From contig NZ_FOYL01000001.1 of NCBI RefSeq assembly GCF_900115955.1, positions 682,001 through 746,000 on the forward strand: a DNA stretch of 64,000 bases, written 5' to 3'. A model generated the notes under the pieces. It did not search any database, had not been told where the DNA came from, and saw only the letters and a list, made by a program, of their open reading frames with translations. The DNA comes from Lentzea waywayandensis (lineage in GTDB: Bacteria > Actinomycetota > Actinomycetes > Mycobacteriales > Pseudonocardiaceae). How positions within the stretch are numbered: position 1 is the stretch's first letter; every line of letters starts with the position of its first letter. A program made the position numbers and the translations under genes. Shown here one piece after another: positions 19,084 to 28,318 of this stretch.

Positions 19084-20688
19084 GTGGAAGACGATCTGAT
19101 GGCCTGGGCGCCCGCGCAGGGTGCCGCGCAGGCGCCCGGGATCGCGTTGCCCGGCTACAGCGGCTTCCGCGTGATCGCGCAGGGCGGCGAGGGCACGATC
19201 TACCGGGCCCGCCAGGACGGCCTCGGCCGCGACGTCGCGGTCAAGGTGCTCCAGGTGACGGAACCGGCCACGGTGGCGCGTTTCCGCCGTGAGCTGGCGA
19301 TCACCGTCGAGCTCGGCCGCCAGCACCCGCACATCGTCACGGTGCTGGACACGGGCACGCTGCCGGACGGCCGTCCGTGCATCGTCATGGAGTTCTACGA
19401 ACGCGGCTCGCTGCACGACCGGTTGCGCGCCATGGGCCCGTTGCCCGTGCAGGACGTGGTGGCGGCGGGCATCGCGGTGGCGGACGCGCTGGCGTTCGCG
19501 CACGGCCAGAGCATCCTGCATCGGGACGTGAAGCCGCAGAACGTCCTGGTGCTCCCGACTTCGTACGTGCTGGCCGATTTCGGCATCGCGCGCGGCGCCG
19601 ACGCGGGGCACTCCGCGTCACTGCAGATGGTCAGCTACCGGCACGCCGCGCCGCAGATGCTGGAGGGCGCCACGCCGTCGTTCGCCGACGACATCTGGTC
19701 GCTCGGCTCGACGCTGTTCACGTTGCTGGAGGGCAAGCCGCCGTTCGCCTCGGACAACCCGGACGAGGACACGCTGCTCTCCTACGTCGGCCGGGTCGGC
19801 AGCGGGGAACCCCGCTCGCTCACCCGGTTCGACGTGCCGGCGCCGCTCATCGCCGTGATCGCGCGCTGCCTGCGCAAGGACCGGGCCGAACGCTTCGGTT
19901 CGGCGCTGGAGCTGCGCGACGCGTTGATGGCGGTGAACTCCGGCACCTCGCTGTCCACTGTGGACCCCGATGCGACGGCGATGCTGGGCGAACGCCCCGA
20001 CTTCTTCCCGGAGGGCCCGACCGAGGCGCCCGGTTTCGGCCCGCGCGGGTTCACGCCCGAGCCGGAACCGGAACCCGAACCGGAACAAGAGCGCGACGAC
20101 TCGTGGCAGGGCCGGCTCGAGGACCTGACCTACCGGCAGCACGACCTCATCCCGCCGCCGCCTCCCCGCCCGCAGCCGGTCGCGGTGCTACCGACAGTGG
20201 GCCTGCCTCCCGTCGAACCGATGACCGCGCCGGTCCGCAAGAGCAAACGCGGAGCAGTGCTGGCGTTGCTGGCCGTGATCGCGGTGACCGGCGGGATCGC
20301 CGCGGGCATCTTCCTGAACCGGGGCGACGACCGTCAGCAGGCCCAACCACCGGTGACGACAACGACACCGCCCGTGCCGACGTCGGACTCCGCCGACGCG
20401 GGACCGTCGCCGAACACCGACCCGAGGTTCGTCCCGGTCCTCAAACGCGCCGAGTACCAGGGCAGGGCGATCGAGCTGGAGTGGAGCGATCCCAGCGACG
20501 GCCAGGCCGAGTTCGTGGTGGTCGACGTGACGGGCGCCAAGCCGAACGCAGTGACGAGAGTGACCGGTGGTGGCACGAAGTACGTGATCGAGGACGGTGG
20601 CGGCGACCGGCGTTGCTTCCAGATCGCGGCGTTCGGTTACAACGGGGAACGCGGCAGCTCCGCAAAGGTCTGTGCCAACAAGAACTAA
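19084..20688 (+). CDS. Receptor-type serine/threonine protein kinase
   Basis: A 534-residue Pkn-type kinase. The kinase domain covers about residues 20-290, with a Gly-rich loop (AQGGEGTIYRA), Lys in VAVKVL, HRDVKPQN and DFG. The usual APE motif is APQ (AAPQMLEGA), a mild deviation. An acidic Pro/Glu repeat (EPEPEPEPEQE) and a Pro-rich linker follow. One transmembrane helix (AVLALLAVIAVTGGIAAGIF) and an exported C-terminal FN3-like sensor of about 100 residues (LKRAEYQGRAIELEWSDPSD) complete it. The GTG at 19084 is the start. Ligand and substrates unknown. Confidence 0.93.
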   Translation: MEDDLMAWAPAQGAAQAPGIALPGYSGFRVIAQGGEGTIYRARQDGLGRDVAVKVLQVTEPATVARFRRELAITVELGRQHPHIVTVLDTGTLPDGRPCIVMEFYERGSLHDRLRAMGPLPVQDVVAAGIAVADALAFAHGQSILHRDVKPQNVLVLPTSYVLADFGIARGADAGHSASLQMVSYRHAAPQMLEGATPSFADDIWSLGSTLFTLLEGKPPFASDNPDEDTLLSYVGRVGSGEPRSLTRFDVPAPLIAVIARCLRKDRAERFGSALELRDALMAVNSGTSLSTVDPDATAMLGERPDFFPEGPTEAPGFGPRGFTPEPEPEPEPEQERDDSWQGRLEDLTYRQHDLIPPPPPRPQPVAVLPTVGLPPVEPMTAPVRKSKRGAVLALLAVIAVTGGIAAGIFLNRGDDRQQAQPPVTTTTPPVPTSDSADAGPSPNTDPRFVPVLKRAEYQGRAIELEWSDPSDGQAEFVVVDVTGAKPNAVTRVTGGGTKYVIEDGGGDRRCFQIAAFGYNGERGSSAKVCANKN

Positions 20689-20741
20689 CCGTTTCCCAGC
20701 CGTTGTTGTTGCGCACGCACGAACTGGCGTAGGTTGCCCCG

Positions 20742-21263
20742 GTGCAAAGCGCTCGTTATGCCGGTCCACCGATGTTCGCTCGCGCACGAAAGCGCCGCAC
20801 TCTCATTGTGTGGGCGGTCATTCCACTCGTCGTCGGCATCGGGATCGGCGTGCTGATCGGCGGCAACCTCCAGTCACAGTCCCCCCAGAACACGGGCGCC
20901 TCTCCCACCTCACCCGCTGTGCCCGATCAGCTCGAATACACGGACATGCCGTGTGACCCGGGCTCGTCCGTCCTCGTGCTGCACTCGCTGGAAGGCGCGA
21001 TGCCGGAGTCGGAGGTCCGAGTGTTGCTGGACTACGAAACGATGTGGGTGAAGCATCGTGAGAGCGCGAACCCCGCGCTGCGCGGCCAAACCGCGCTGCT
21101 GAGCAGACGCGACGACGTCTGCCCGGTCATCGTCCCCGAGGACACGCGGTTCACGCAGTTCGTGTGGCTCGGCCCGTTCCCTTCCGACACGGCGCCCGCG
21201 CTCTGCGAGGCGCTGTTCAAGGTCGTCGGGAAGAACTGCATTCCCGCCCAGGTGGTGCGCTGA
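20742..21263 (+). CDS. Single-pass membrane-anchored protein, unknown function
   Basis: A 173-residue protein with a basic N-terminus (ARARKRR), one transmembrane helix (LIVWAVIPLVVGIGIGVLIG), a Ser/Pro/Gln linker and an exported C-terminal domain with four cysteines (MPCDPG, DDVCPV, ALCEAL, KNCIPA), probably two disulfides. The GTG at 20742 is used; an ATG at 20772 is possible. It follows the kinase gene by 53 bases on the same strand and may be co-transcribed. Not recognised as any characterised family. Confidence 0.7.
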   Translation: MQSARYAGPPMFARARKRRTLIVWAVIPLVVGIGIGVLIGGNLQSQSPQNTGASPTSPAVPDQLEYTDMPCDPGSSVLVLHSLEGAMPESEVRVLLDYETMWVKHRESANPALRGQTALLSRRDDVCPVIVPEDTRFTQFVWLGPFPSDTAPALCEALFKVVGKNCIPAQVVR

Positions 21264-21267
21264 TCCG

Positions 21268-23265
21268 TCAGCGCCGGAACAACGGCCGCGGGTCGATCGC
21301 CCACACCACCCTGCGCCACCAGGAGGCCTTGCGCCGCACCGCTTTCTTCACCTGACGGGCCAGTCGCCAGCTGTTCTCGCCGAGTACCGGCTGTGGCGCG
21401 AACGCGGCCTGGTCGACCATGACCGCGAGCTGTGCGCCCGCCTCGCCCCACTCACTCGCGACGTCCGGCACGGTACGGCTCGGCTTCGGTCGCAGTCCCG
21501 CGAGTTGCAACGCGTCGAGCACTTCGTGCCACGCTCCCACCGGCCCGGCGGCCCGCAGTCTGACGCGCCGCGAAGTCCGTGCCACGTACAGCCCGACGAG
21601 CAGCAGCATCGGCGTGAACACCCAGAACGGGAACCCCTTCGCCGCCTCGGGTGCGGCCACCTGGTCGGCCTGCACCGCGGTCGGCTGCACCAGCGGCGGC
21701 ACCGACTGAAGCGAGGTCGGCGCCGGCTTCGCGGTGGTCGACGCGAGCCGGTTCAGCACCTCGCGCTTCGAGGCGGCACTAGGCCCGCTTCCGTTGCCGG
21801 ACACGGGATCGAACGCGACCCAGCCCCAGCCGGTGAAGTACACCTCGGGCCACGCGGTGGCGTCGGCGGCGCGCACGATCCGCTCGCCGTTCTGCTCCGG
21901 CACCGGCTGGAACCCGACCACCACGCGTGTCGGCAACCCCACGGCCCGCGCGAGCACCGCGTAGGCCGACGCGAACTGCTCCGCCGTCCCCGCTCCCGCA
22001 CCGGCCTCGCCCGCCGCGCCGAACAGGAACGTCTCCAGCCGCGCGTAGGACGACCCGACCGGCGCCTCGGCGTCCGGCCTGCGGTCGAGTCGCACGACCT
22101 GTTCCAGCGCGACGGCCTTCTCGTACGGCGTGCGGGCGTTCTGCGTCGCCTGCCGCGCGTAGTCCGCCAGCGTGAACGGCAGCCGCGGCAACGCCGTGTA
22201 CTTCGTTGCGCTGGAAGGAACCTGGGCCTCGGCGAGATCGGTGTCGGCCGGCGTCTCGACGACACCGCGCACCGTGTAGCTCAGCCCGGTTCTGAGGCCG
22301 TCGGCCAAGACCAGCGACCCGGTGTCCGGATCCACCATGGCGTTGCTCAGGGACACCGCCTGCGGCTTCCCGACGCCCGGCAGCCACTCCCCGTTGAGGC
22401 CGGTGATCTGCAGGTCGACGCTGGCGTCCTGGAACTTCCCGCCGATCGGCAGATCCGGCGCCTCCACCACACCGAGCGGCCCGTAGGTCGACGCCGCCTC
22501 CCACGACGCCCCCGAATACCGGCTCAGCGTCACCAGCCGCACCGGCACCTCGGGCCCGCGCATCCGGAACAGCTCCGTGTCCCCCTGCGCCGCCCACGAG
22601 GCGAGCTGCGGCAACGGGTTGGAGAGCGCGAGGTCGGTGACCGGCGGCGTGACGAGCTTGCGCGGCTCGAACCCGTTGGTGGGCAACACGAAAGTCAGCA
22701 ACGTCAACGCGGCCAGCGTCGTCGCGAGCACCGCCGGCGGCACCACGGGCCCGCGCCGGTCGATGATCAGCCACCCCAGCGCGAGCACGGCGACCAGCGT
22801 CAGCGCCACCAGTCCGTAGCGGTCCGCACGGCCCGTCGTGAGCAACGCCGCCGACACGTACAGGGTCGCCGCACCCAGCGCCGGCACGAACAACGCCGTG
22901 CCGCGCTTGGTCACCGACAGCACCATTCCCGTGGAGACGCCGATGATCAGCAGCAGTCCGGGCACGAGCAGTTCGGGCGTCGCCGGTGCGGGGCGGGCGG
23001 CGGTGAGCAGCCTCGGCACGGTGTCGAGCAGCACCCACGTCGGGTCGCGGTCCGGAGAGGCGCCGCGGGCCAGGAAGAACCCGCCCGTCATCGCGAGCAC
23101 CATGACCGCCAGGGCGGCGAGACCGGCGGGGACGAGACGTTTCAGGGCCAGGGCGAGGAATCCGGCGAACGCGGCGAGTCCGAAGTAGACGAACGCGCCG
23201 TCCCAGGCCTGAGCCAGCTGGAGCGACCCGACCAGAAGAATTGCGGCAACCCAGGCGAACTTCAT
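21268..23265 (-). CDS. TgpA-like membrane transglutaminase homologue with substituted catalytic residues
   Basis: A 665-residue protein with six or seven N-terminal membrane helices (about residues 1-200, DUF3488-like), an exported transglutaminase-like domain and a final membrane helix (FPFWVFTPMLLLVGLYVA) with a basic cytoplasmic tail. The ATG at 23265 overlaps the DUF58 stop (ATGA). In active relatives the motif is CEQFASA...DAHAWPEVYF; here it is AEQFASA (Ala428) and DATAWPEVYF (Thr470), while the Asp of AFDP is kept. Both catalytic Cys and His therefore appear lost, implying a binding or structural role. Last gene of a four-gene operon. Confidence 0.88.
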   Translation of the reverse strand: MKFAWVAAILLVGSLQLAQAWDGAFVYFGLAAFAGFLALALKRLVPAGLAALAVMVLAMTGGFFLARGASPDRDPTWVLLDTVPRLLTAARPAPATPELLVPGLLLIIGVSTGMVLSVTKRGTALFVPALGAATLYVSAALLTTGRADRYGLVALTLVAVLALGWLIIDRRGPVVPPAVLATTLAALTLLTFVLPTNGFEPRKLVTPPVTDLALSNPLPQLASWAAQGDTELFRMRGPEVPVRLVTLSRYSGASWEAASTYGPLGVVEAPDLPIGGKFQDASVDLQITGLNGEWLPGVGKPQAVSLSNAMVDPDTGSLVLADGLRTGLSYTVRGVVETPADTDLAEAQVPSSATKYTALPRLPFTLADYARQATQNARTPYEKAVALEQVVRLDRRPDAEAPVGSSYARLETFLFGAAGEAGAGAGTAEQFASAYAVLARAVGLPTRVVVGFQPVPEQNGERIVRAADATAWPEVYFTGWGWVAFDPVSGNGSGPSAASKREVLNRLASTTAKPAPTSLQSVPPLVQPTAVQADQVAAPEAAKGFPFWVFTPMLLLVGLYVARTSRRVRLRAAGPVGAWHEVLDALQLAGLRPKPSRTVPDVASEWGEAGAQLAVMVDQAAFAPQPVLGENSWRLARQVKKAVRRKASWWRRVVWAIDPRPLFRR

Positions 23266-24368
23266 CGCGCCACCACCGCGTTCCACGAGTCGACCAGGTC
23301 CTCCGCGCGCGCCCCGCTGATCACCAGCACCGAGCCCGCCGCGCCGACCGGCCGTTTCTCGTCCACCACGAGCACGGCGCCGAACGCGGCCCGCCCGGCC
23401 TCCAGCACCAGCGCGGGAACGCTCCTGCCGCTGATCACGGCGACCACGTCGAGGTCGCGCACCGGCACAGTCGGACGGCCGTCGACGTCCTGGAGTTCAA
23501 GGTCGGCCAGCGCGGACAGGATCGGCGCCGAGTCCTGCTGCTCCTCCATGTCGGTGCCGCCGGACGACGTCAGCAGCCGCACCGGGTGCCCCTGCTCCAG
23601 AGCCGAGGTGACGAGCGACGCCGCCACCTCGACGGCCTCCTCGAAGCGTTGTTCCTCGGCGTACGAAGAAGCGCTGTCGTCCAGCAGCACCGCCAGGTGC
23701 GGGCGCGCCGGGTCGGCGTCCTCGCGGATCATCAACGTGCCGGTGCGCGCGGACGTCGCCCAGTGCAGGCGCCGCAGGTCGTCGCCCGGCACGTACTCGC
23801 GCAGTCCCACCAGGTCCGTGCCACCGCGCTCGACGCGTTCGTCGGCGCCGACCTGACCTCGGCGGGCACCGGACGGGAGACCGCGGACCGGCAGCACGCG
23901 AGGCACGACCCGCACCTGGACGACCTCGCCCAGCACGGTCCGCGCCTGCGCCAGGCCGGCCAGACCCTTGCAGCGCAAGGTCAACGGGCCGACGTCGAAC
24001 ACACCGCGGCGTTCGGTCGGGATCGCGTAGTCGACGGCCTCGACCGCGCCAGGTGCCAGCAACGGCACGTCGACGTCCATCGGTGAGCCCGCCACCATGT
24101 CGACGGCGTCCAGCGCGACCGGCCAGCGCCCGGTCGCCGACAGCTCCAGCCGGCCGTTGCAACGGGCCAGCCGGGGCACGGTGCGCGGACGGACCGTGCG
24201 CGTGACCGACAGCGGTGAGGCGACCAGGACGGAGACGATCGAGGCGACGACCAGCGCGGTCAACGCCAGGCCGAACGCCGCCATGCCCGCGTACCGCCAC
24301 CACAGCCCGACACCGAGCATCAGCAGGCCCAGCACCGCGGTTCCGGTGCCGCGCAGGGTGAGTCTCAT
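23262..24368 (-). CDS. DUF58 domain protein (vWA-like)
   Basis: A 368-residue protein with two N-terminal membrane helices (GTGTAVLGLLMLGVGLWWRY and FGLALTALVVASIVSVLVAS). A DUF58 signature follows (DLVGLREYVPGDDLRRLHWA) and then a vWA-like fold beginning LAVLLDDSASS. It starts with ATG 24368 overlapping the MoxR-like stop (ATGA). DUF58 proteins work with MoxR ATPases and TgpA-like proteins in cell-envelope or complex-assembly functions; the precise role is unknown. Confidence 0.92.
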   Translation of the reverse strand: MRLTLRGTGTAVLGLLMLGVGLWWRYAGMAAFGLALTALVVASIVSVLVASPLSVTRTVRPRTVPRLARCNGRLELSATGRWPVALDAVDMVAGSPMDVDVPLLAPGAVEAVDYAIPTERRGVFDVGPLTLRCKGLAGLAQARTVLGEVVQVRVVPRVLPVRGLPSGARRGQVGADERVERGGTDLVGLREYVPGDDLRRLHWATSARTGTLMIREDADPARPHLAVLLDDSASSYAEEQRFEEAVEVAASLVTSALEQGHPVRLLTSSGGTDMEEQQDSAPILSALADLELQDVDGRPTVPVRDLDVVAVISGRSVPALVLEAGRAAFGAVLVVDEKRPVGAAGSVLVISGARAEDLVDSWNAVVAR

Positions 24369-25330
24369 TGCGCCGCGGGCTTGGGCACCGCCACGCGCGA
24401 CAGCACGTCGGACAGCACCTCGGCCGTCGTCACGCCCGACAGGACGCTCTCCCGCGTCAGCACCAGGCGGTGGGCCAGCACCGGCTCGGCGATGTCCTGA
24501 ACGTCCTGCGGCACGACGAAATGCCGCCCCTTCGACGCCGCGTAGACCTGCGCGCACCGCACGAGGGTCCGCAGACCACGGGTCGAGGTGCCGAGCCGCA
24601 GCCGTTCGTCGGTACGGGTACCGGTGCCCACGGACGAGATGTACTGCAGGATCGGGTCGGCGACGTGCAGCAACTGCAACCGTCCGCTGAACGAGCTGAT
24701 CTCGCGCGGCGACGACACCGTGCGCACGTCGGCGATCCGGCCAGCGCCGCTGCCGGGACGCAGCACGTCCAGCTCGTCCTCGACCGACGGGTAGCCGATC
24801 GAGGTGCGCAGCATGAACCTGTCGAGCTGCGCCTCGGGCAGCCGGTACGTGCCGTCGAGGTCGATCGGGTTCTGCGTCGCCACCACGAGGAACGGGTCCG
24901 GCACCGCGTGCCCGATGCCGTCGATCGTGACGGTCCGCTCCTCCATGACCTCCAGCAACGCGGACTGCGTCTTCGCGGCCGCGCGGTTGATCTCGTCGGC
25001 CAGCACGATGTTCGCGAACACCGGACCCGGCCGGAACCGGATCTGGCCCGTCTGCGGGTCGTAGACCGAGGTGCCCGTGACGTCGGACGGCAGCAGGTCG
25101 GGCGTGAACTGCACACGCCGCGACAGACCGCCCAACGCGCCCGCGACGGCCCGCGCCAGCGTCGTCTTTCCCGTGCCGGGCACGTCTTCCAGCAGCACGT
25201 GGCCGCCCGCGAACATCGCCACCAGCACCAGGTCGATCACGTCGCGCTTGCCGCGCACGGCGCTCTCGACCGCGTCACCGAGGCGGGTGTGCAGGTCGCG
25301 GAAGGCGGAGACCTCACCGGTGTCGATCAC
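24365..25330 (-). CDS. MoxR-family AAA+ ATPase
   Basis: A 321-residue AAA+ ATPase with Walker A EDVPGTGKT, the MoxR motif RVQFTPDLLPSDVTGT, Walker B NIVLADEINRA, sensor-1 VVATQNP and the lid motif in RLGTSTRGLRTLVRCAQVYA. It starts with GTG inside the upstream gene's stop (GTGA). MoxR proteins are thought to act as chaperone-like remodelers for partner vWA/DUF58 proteins, and the neighbouring DUF58 gene fits this. Confidence 0.96.
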   Translation of the reverse strand: MIDTGEVSAFRDLHTRLGDAVESAVRGKRDVIDLVLVAMFAGGHVLLEDVPGTGKTTLARAVAGALGGLSRRVQFTPDLLPSDVTGTSVYDPQTGQIRFRPGPVFANIVLADEINRAAAKTQSALLEVMEERTVTIDGIGHAVPDPFLVVATQNPIDLDGTYRLPEAQLDRFMLRTSIGYPSVEDELDVLRPGSGAGRIADVRTVSSPREISSFSGRLQLLHVADPILQYISSVGTGTRTDERLRLGTSTRGLRTLVRCAQVYAASKGRHFVVPQDVQDIAEPVLAHRLVLTRESVLSGVTTAEVLSDVLSRVAVPKPAAQ

Positions 25331-27477
25331 TTTTCCTCATCTCCCCGACGAACACCGATGCGCAGCAGGAACGCACACGCCAGCAGACCCAGACCGCCCG
25401 CGCCCATCGGCGCGGTACCGGCTCCGGCCGGTGCCATCCGCGGGATGCAACTCGGCTTGCCCGCGCACTCGTCGTAGGTGAAGAGCGCGTTCTTCTGCGC
25501 CGAGTCGACCTGGCCTGCTCCTGAGGCCGCGTAGGCGCGCACGACGATCGCGTTGCTGCCCTCGTCCACGTCGATGGTCGCCGTCGTCGCGTTGCACGGG
25601 ATTCCGACGGAGAACCCGTACGTCTTGTTCACGACCTCGCAGCGCCCGTTGTGGCTCGCCCAGTCAGCGGGCGGTGCCATGTTGACCCGGCGGGTCGGGT
25701 TCGTGCGCACACCCGTGATCCCCGTGATCACCACGGCACCCGCGCTCGGCAGTGACGGCGGGGGCGGAGGTGGAGGCGGCGGCGTGGTGGTCGTCGTGGT
25801 CGGCGGCGGGGTGTTGGGCGGAGGCGTGTTCGGAGGCGGGGTGTTCGGCGGAGGTGTGTTGGGCGGCGGGGTGTTCGCGGGCGGCGTCACCGTGAACGCG
25901 GCCATGCCCGCGGCGCCGGCCGTCGACGCCGTCGAGGCGCGCACCGTCACGTCGAGCCTGCCGCTGGTGCAGAACGTGGAACCCGCGCACGGCACCGACA
26001 GGTCAGTGGACGTACCGGCGGACTGGGCCGACACCGAGCCACCGCTGAACGAACCGGAGCCCGCCACCGTGTAGCCCACGACCGGATCGGTCGACGCGGC
26101 CGCGGTCCAGCTCACCGTCACGACGAGCGCGGAGGCGCTGCGCGACTTCTCCCGCACCGTCACTCCTGCGGGCGCGGCGGGAGCCGTGCCACCGGCGGAC
26201 GGCGGCGTGGACGGAGTCGACGGCGGAGGCTGCACCTCGGTCGTCGGGCCGTTGTTGGTGCCGGGGTTGCGCGGCGGCTTCGTCGGCTCGTTCGGGTTCG
26301 GCGGCGGGGGCGGAGGCACGGACGGCGGCGGCGAGCGGTCCGGGTCCTTCACCGGGACCTCGGGGCTGCGGATCGTCATCGTCCGCGTCGCACCGTCCGC
26401 GTCGACCAGCACACCCGTCGAGGAACCGGGCACGTTGACGAACAACCGGCCGTCGTCGAACACGAGCTCGGGGTCGGAACCGCCGGACGTGCGCACGTCG
26501 TCGCCACCGCGGTTACCGCTCCGGTCGAGGATGATGACCTTGCCGGATCCCTTGCAGGGCACGTAGACCTTGTCGCGGAACACCGCGGGCCGGCCGGGGT
26601 TCGGGCACCCCATCGCGCCGACGTCGACGCGCAGGACCTCACGACCGACGACCAGCACCACGACCGACGACGACGGCACCGACGCGGGCACCAGGCCCAG
26701 CGGCGAGGTCTGCGCGGCGATCACCTCGGCGTCCGAGCGGTCGGTGGACGAGTCCACGTCCTCACCCGTGCCGTCGCGCACCACGACACCGCCGTCGAGA
26801 CCGATGAGCGTGACGCCCTGGTCGTGCGGCACCAGAACGGTACGGGGCCCGGCACCGGTGATCTGACGCTGCGAGCGCTCCTGGAACCGCTCCTCGTCGT
26901 CCGACCAGTCCAGGGACCGCAACGTGCCACCGTGATCGACCAGCCACAGCACACCGCGCTCGTCCACGACGGCGTCGGCCAGGGGCTGCCCGGCCTGCCA
27001 CGTCTGCCCGATGTCGGCCAGCGACAACGGATCGGCGGTGTGCACGGTGCCGGCCGCGCGGTCGACGACGAACACCAACCCGTTCGCCACCAGCACCTTG
27101 CTCGTCGCACCGGGTGGCGCCTGCCGGCGGCCGGAGGCGAGCAGCGTCGCCAGGTCGATGACGGTGATCTCGCCGGTGCGCCGGTTCAGGACGATCAGCC
27201 GGCCGTCCTCCTGCGCGATCTCCAGCTGCGAGTCGGGCCCGCTGATCTGCAACCGCGTCTGCGGCTTGCCCGACACCGGGTTGACCTGCACGACCTCGCC
27301 GCGCTGATCATCACCCAGCCACGTGAGGCCGTCCGACACCGCGACCGACGTGCGCGAGATGCCCTGCCCGAGCGCGGCGCCCGCGAGCACCAGAACACCC
27401 AGCAGTGCCGCGACGAAACTCGCCGATTCCCGCCCTCCACCGGAGATAATGCGTCTGATCCGGTGCCACCAAGACAT
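25327..27477 (-). CDS. Beta-propeller/FN3 surface protein with Pro-rich stalk
   Basis: A 716-residue membrane-attached protein and first gene of the four-gene operon. After an N-terminal membrane anchor (SFVAALLGVLVLAGAALG) comes a propeller-like region of about 300 residues with repeated strands (VLVANGLVFVVDRAAGTVHT, AVVDERGVLWLVDHGG). Then follow a Pro/Asn-rich linker, an FN3 domain (APAGVTVREKSRSASALVVT), a stalk of PPPNT repeats with a run of prolines, a second beta domain with Cys, and a C-terminal helix ending in a charged tail (RRGDEEK). It probably displays an extracellular sensor or adhesin domain assembled by the MoxR/DUF58 partners (inference). Confidence 0.85.
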   Translation of the reverse strand: MSWWHRIRRIISGGGRESASFVAALLGVLVLAGAALGQGISRTSVAVSDGLTWLGDDQRGEVVQVNPVSGKPQTRLQISGPDSQLEIAQEDGRLIVLNRRTGEITVIDLATLLASGRRQAPPGATSKVLVANGLVFVVDRAAGTVHTADPLSLADIGQTWQAGQPLADAVVDERGVLWLVDHGGTLRSLDWSDDEERFQERSQRQITGAGPRTVLVPHDQGVTLIGLDGGVVVRDGTGEDVDSSTDRSDAEVIAAQTSPLGLVPASVPSSSVVVLVVGREVLRVDVGAMGCPNPGRPAVFRDKVYVPCKGSGKVIILDRSGNRGGDDVRTSGGSDPELVFDDGRLFVNVPGSSTGVLVDADGATRTMTIRSPEVPVKDPDRSPPPSVPPPPPPNPNEPTKPPRNPGTNNGPTTEVQPPPSTPSTPPSAGGTAPAAPAGVTVREKSRSASALVVTVSWTAAASTDPVVGYTVAGSGSFSGGSVSAQSAGTSTDLSVPCAGSTFCTSGRLDVTVRASTASTAGAAGMAAFTVTPPANTPPPNTPPPNTPPPNTPPPNTPPPTTTTTTPPPPPPPPPSLPSAGAVVITGITGVRTNPTRRVNMAPPADWASHNGRCEVVNKTYGFSVGIPCNATTATIDVDEGSNAIVVRAYAASGAGQVDSAQKNALFTYDECAGKPSCIPRMAPAGAGTAPMGAGGLGLLACAFLLRIGVRRGDEEK
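25799..25880. repeat. 15-bp tandem coding repeat (PPPNT units)
   Basis: About five 15-bp units such as GGCGGAGGCGTGTTC, with silent differences, encode the NTPPP stalk of the surface protein on the minus strand. Such repeats can change copy number by slippage and so vary stalk length. Confidence 0.75.
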
Positions 27478-27664
27478 AACGCGCCCTCCCTCGCCCGCCG
27501 GGGATGCTAACCCCCGGCTCTGACAACTTCGGGCGGCGCATGGTTCCCGGTTCGCCCGGTCAGCCGACTGGCAGACATCAGGAAGCGTAATGACGGGGTC
27601 CGACAGTTTTGAAAACCGAATGGCGTTCCCCCAAATCGATCAACGCGTAAGGCAGAGTGGACGC

Positions 27665-28309
27665 ATGGAAATCCCCGGCATGGGACTTGCCAAGCAGGCG
27701 CTCAACACCGCCCTCGACACGACAGTGGCCGTCGCGGCCGTTCCGGCCCGCGTGCTGAGCCTGATCGGCGAGGTCGAGCAACTCGTCCGCAAGGTCAACG
27801 GCACGATCGACGCCGTCGACGGCATCGTCGCGAAAGCCGGCGACCTGGTCGACCGCACGGCCAATGTCGTGGCCGACGCGGAGAAGGCCGTCGACGAGGT
27901 CCGCGCCATCACGGCGAGCGCGAGCGACGTCGCCGAACGGGCCGGGCTGGTCGTCACGACGGCGGGCCACACCGCGCACACGGCGGGCGAGCTGATCGGC
28001 ATCTACGAGCCGATCGCCAAGAAGGCCCAGCCGCTCGCACAGCGGTTCGTGGACGAGCTCTCGCCGCACGAGGTCGAGGCCGCGATCAAGCTCGTCGACG
28101 AGCTGCCGGTGCTGACAGAGCACCTGACCAGCGACATCCTGCCGATCCTCGCGACCCTGGACAAGGTCGGTCCCGAGGTGCACCAGCTGCTGGAGGTCAC
28201 GAGCGACATGCGCCAGGCGATCCTCGGCATCCCCGGCTTCGGGTTCATGCGCCGGCGCGGCGAGAAAAAAGAAGAGGAAGAAGGTGTGAGGGAGCCGGAA
28301 AACGGGTAG
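27665..28309 (+). CDS. All-helical protein of unknown function
   Basis: A 214-residue protein starting at ATG 27665. It is almost entirely amphipathic helix with heptad-like Val/Ala/Leu spacing (VRKVNGTIDAVDGIVAKAGD, VVADAEKAVDEVRAITASAS). The tail is highly charged and disordered (RRRGEKKEEEEGVREPENG). It has no cysteine and no signal peptide. The composition resembles coiled-coil, phasin- or apolipoprotein-like surface proteins. I do not recognise a characterised family. It faces the divergent surface-protein operon. Confidence 0.75.
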   Translation: MEIPGMGLAKQALNTALDTTVAVAAVPARVLSLIGEVEQLVRKVNGTIDAVDGIVAKAGDLVDRTANVVADAEKAVDEVRAITASASDVAERAGLVVTTAGHTAHTAGELIGIYEPIAKKAQPLAQRFVDELSPHEVEAAIKLVDELPVLTEHLTSDILPILATLDKVGPEVHQLLEVTSDMRQAILGIPGFGFMRRRGEKKEEEEGVREPENG

Positions 28310-28318
28310 CCCACCCGA

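Noticed and set aside
25799..25880. Short regular repeats suggesting a CRISPR-like or minisatellite element
   Set aside because: The 15-bp period is in frame and encodes PPPNT. There are no spacers, so it is a coding stalk repeat.
27478..27664. Small gene or RNA in the 187-base gap before the helical protein
   Set aside because: No convincing start, stem-loop RNA or codon bias was visible. It is treated as the divergent promoter.
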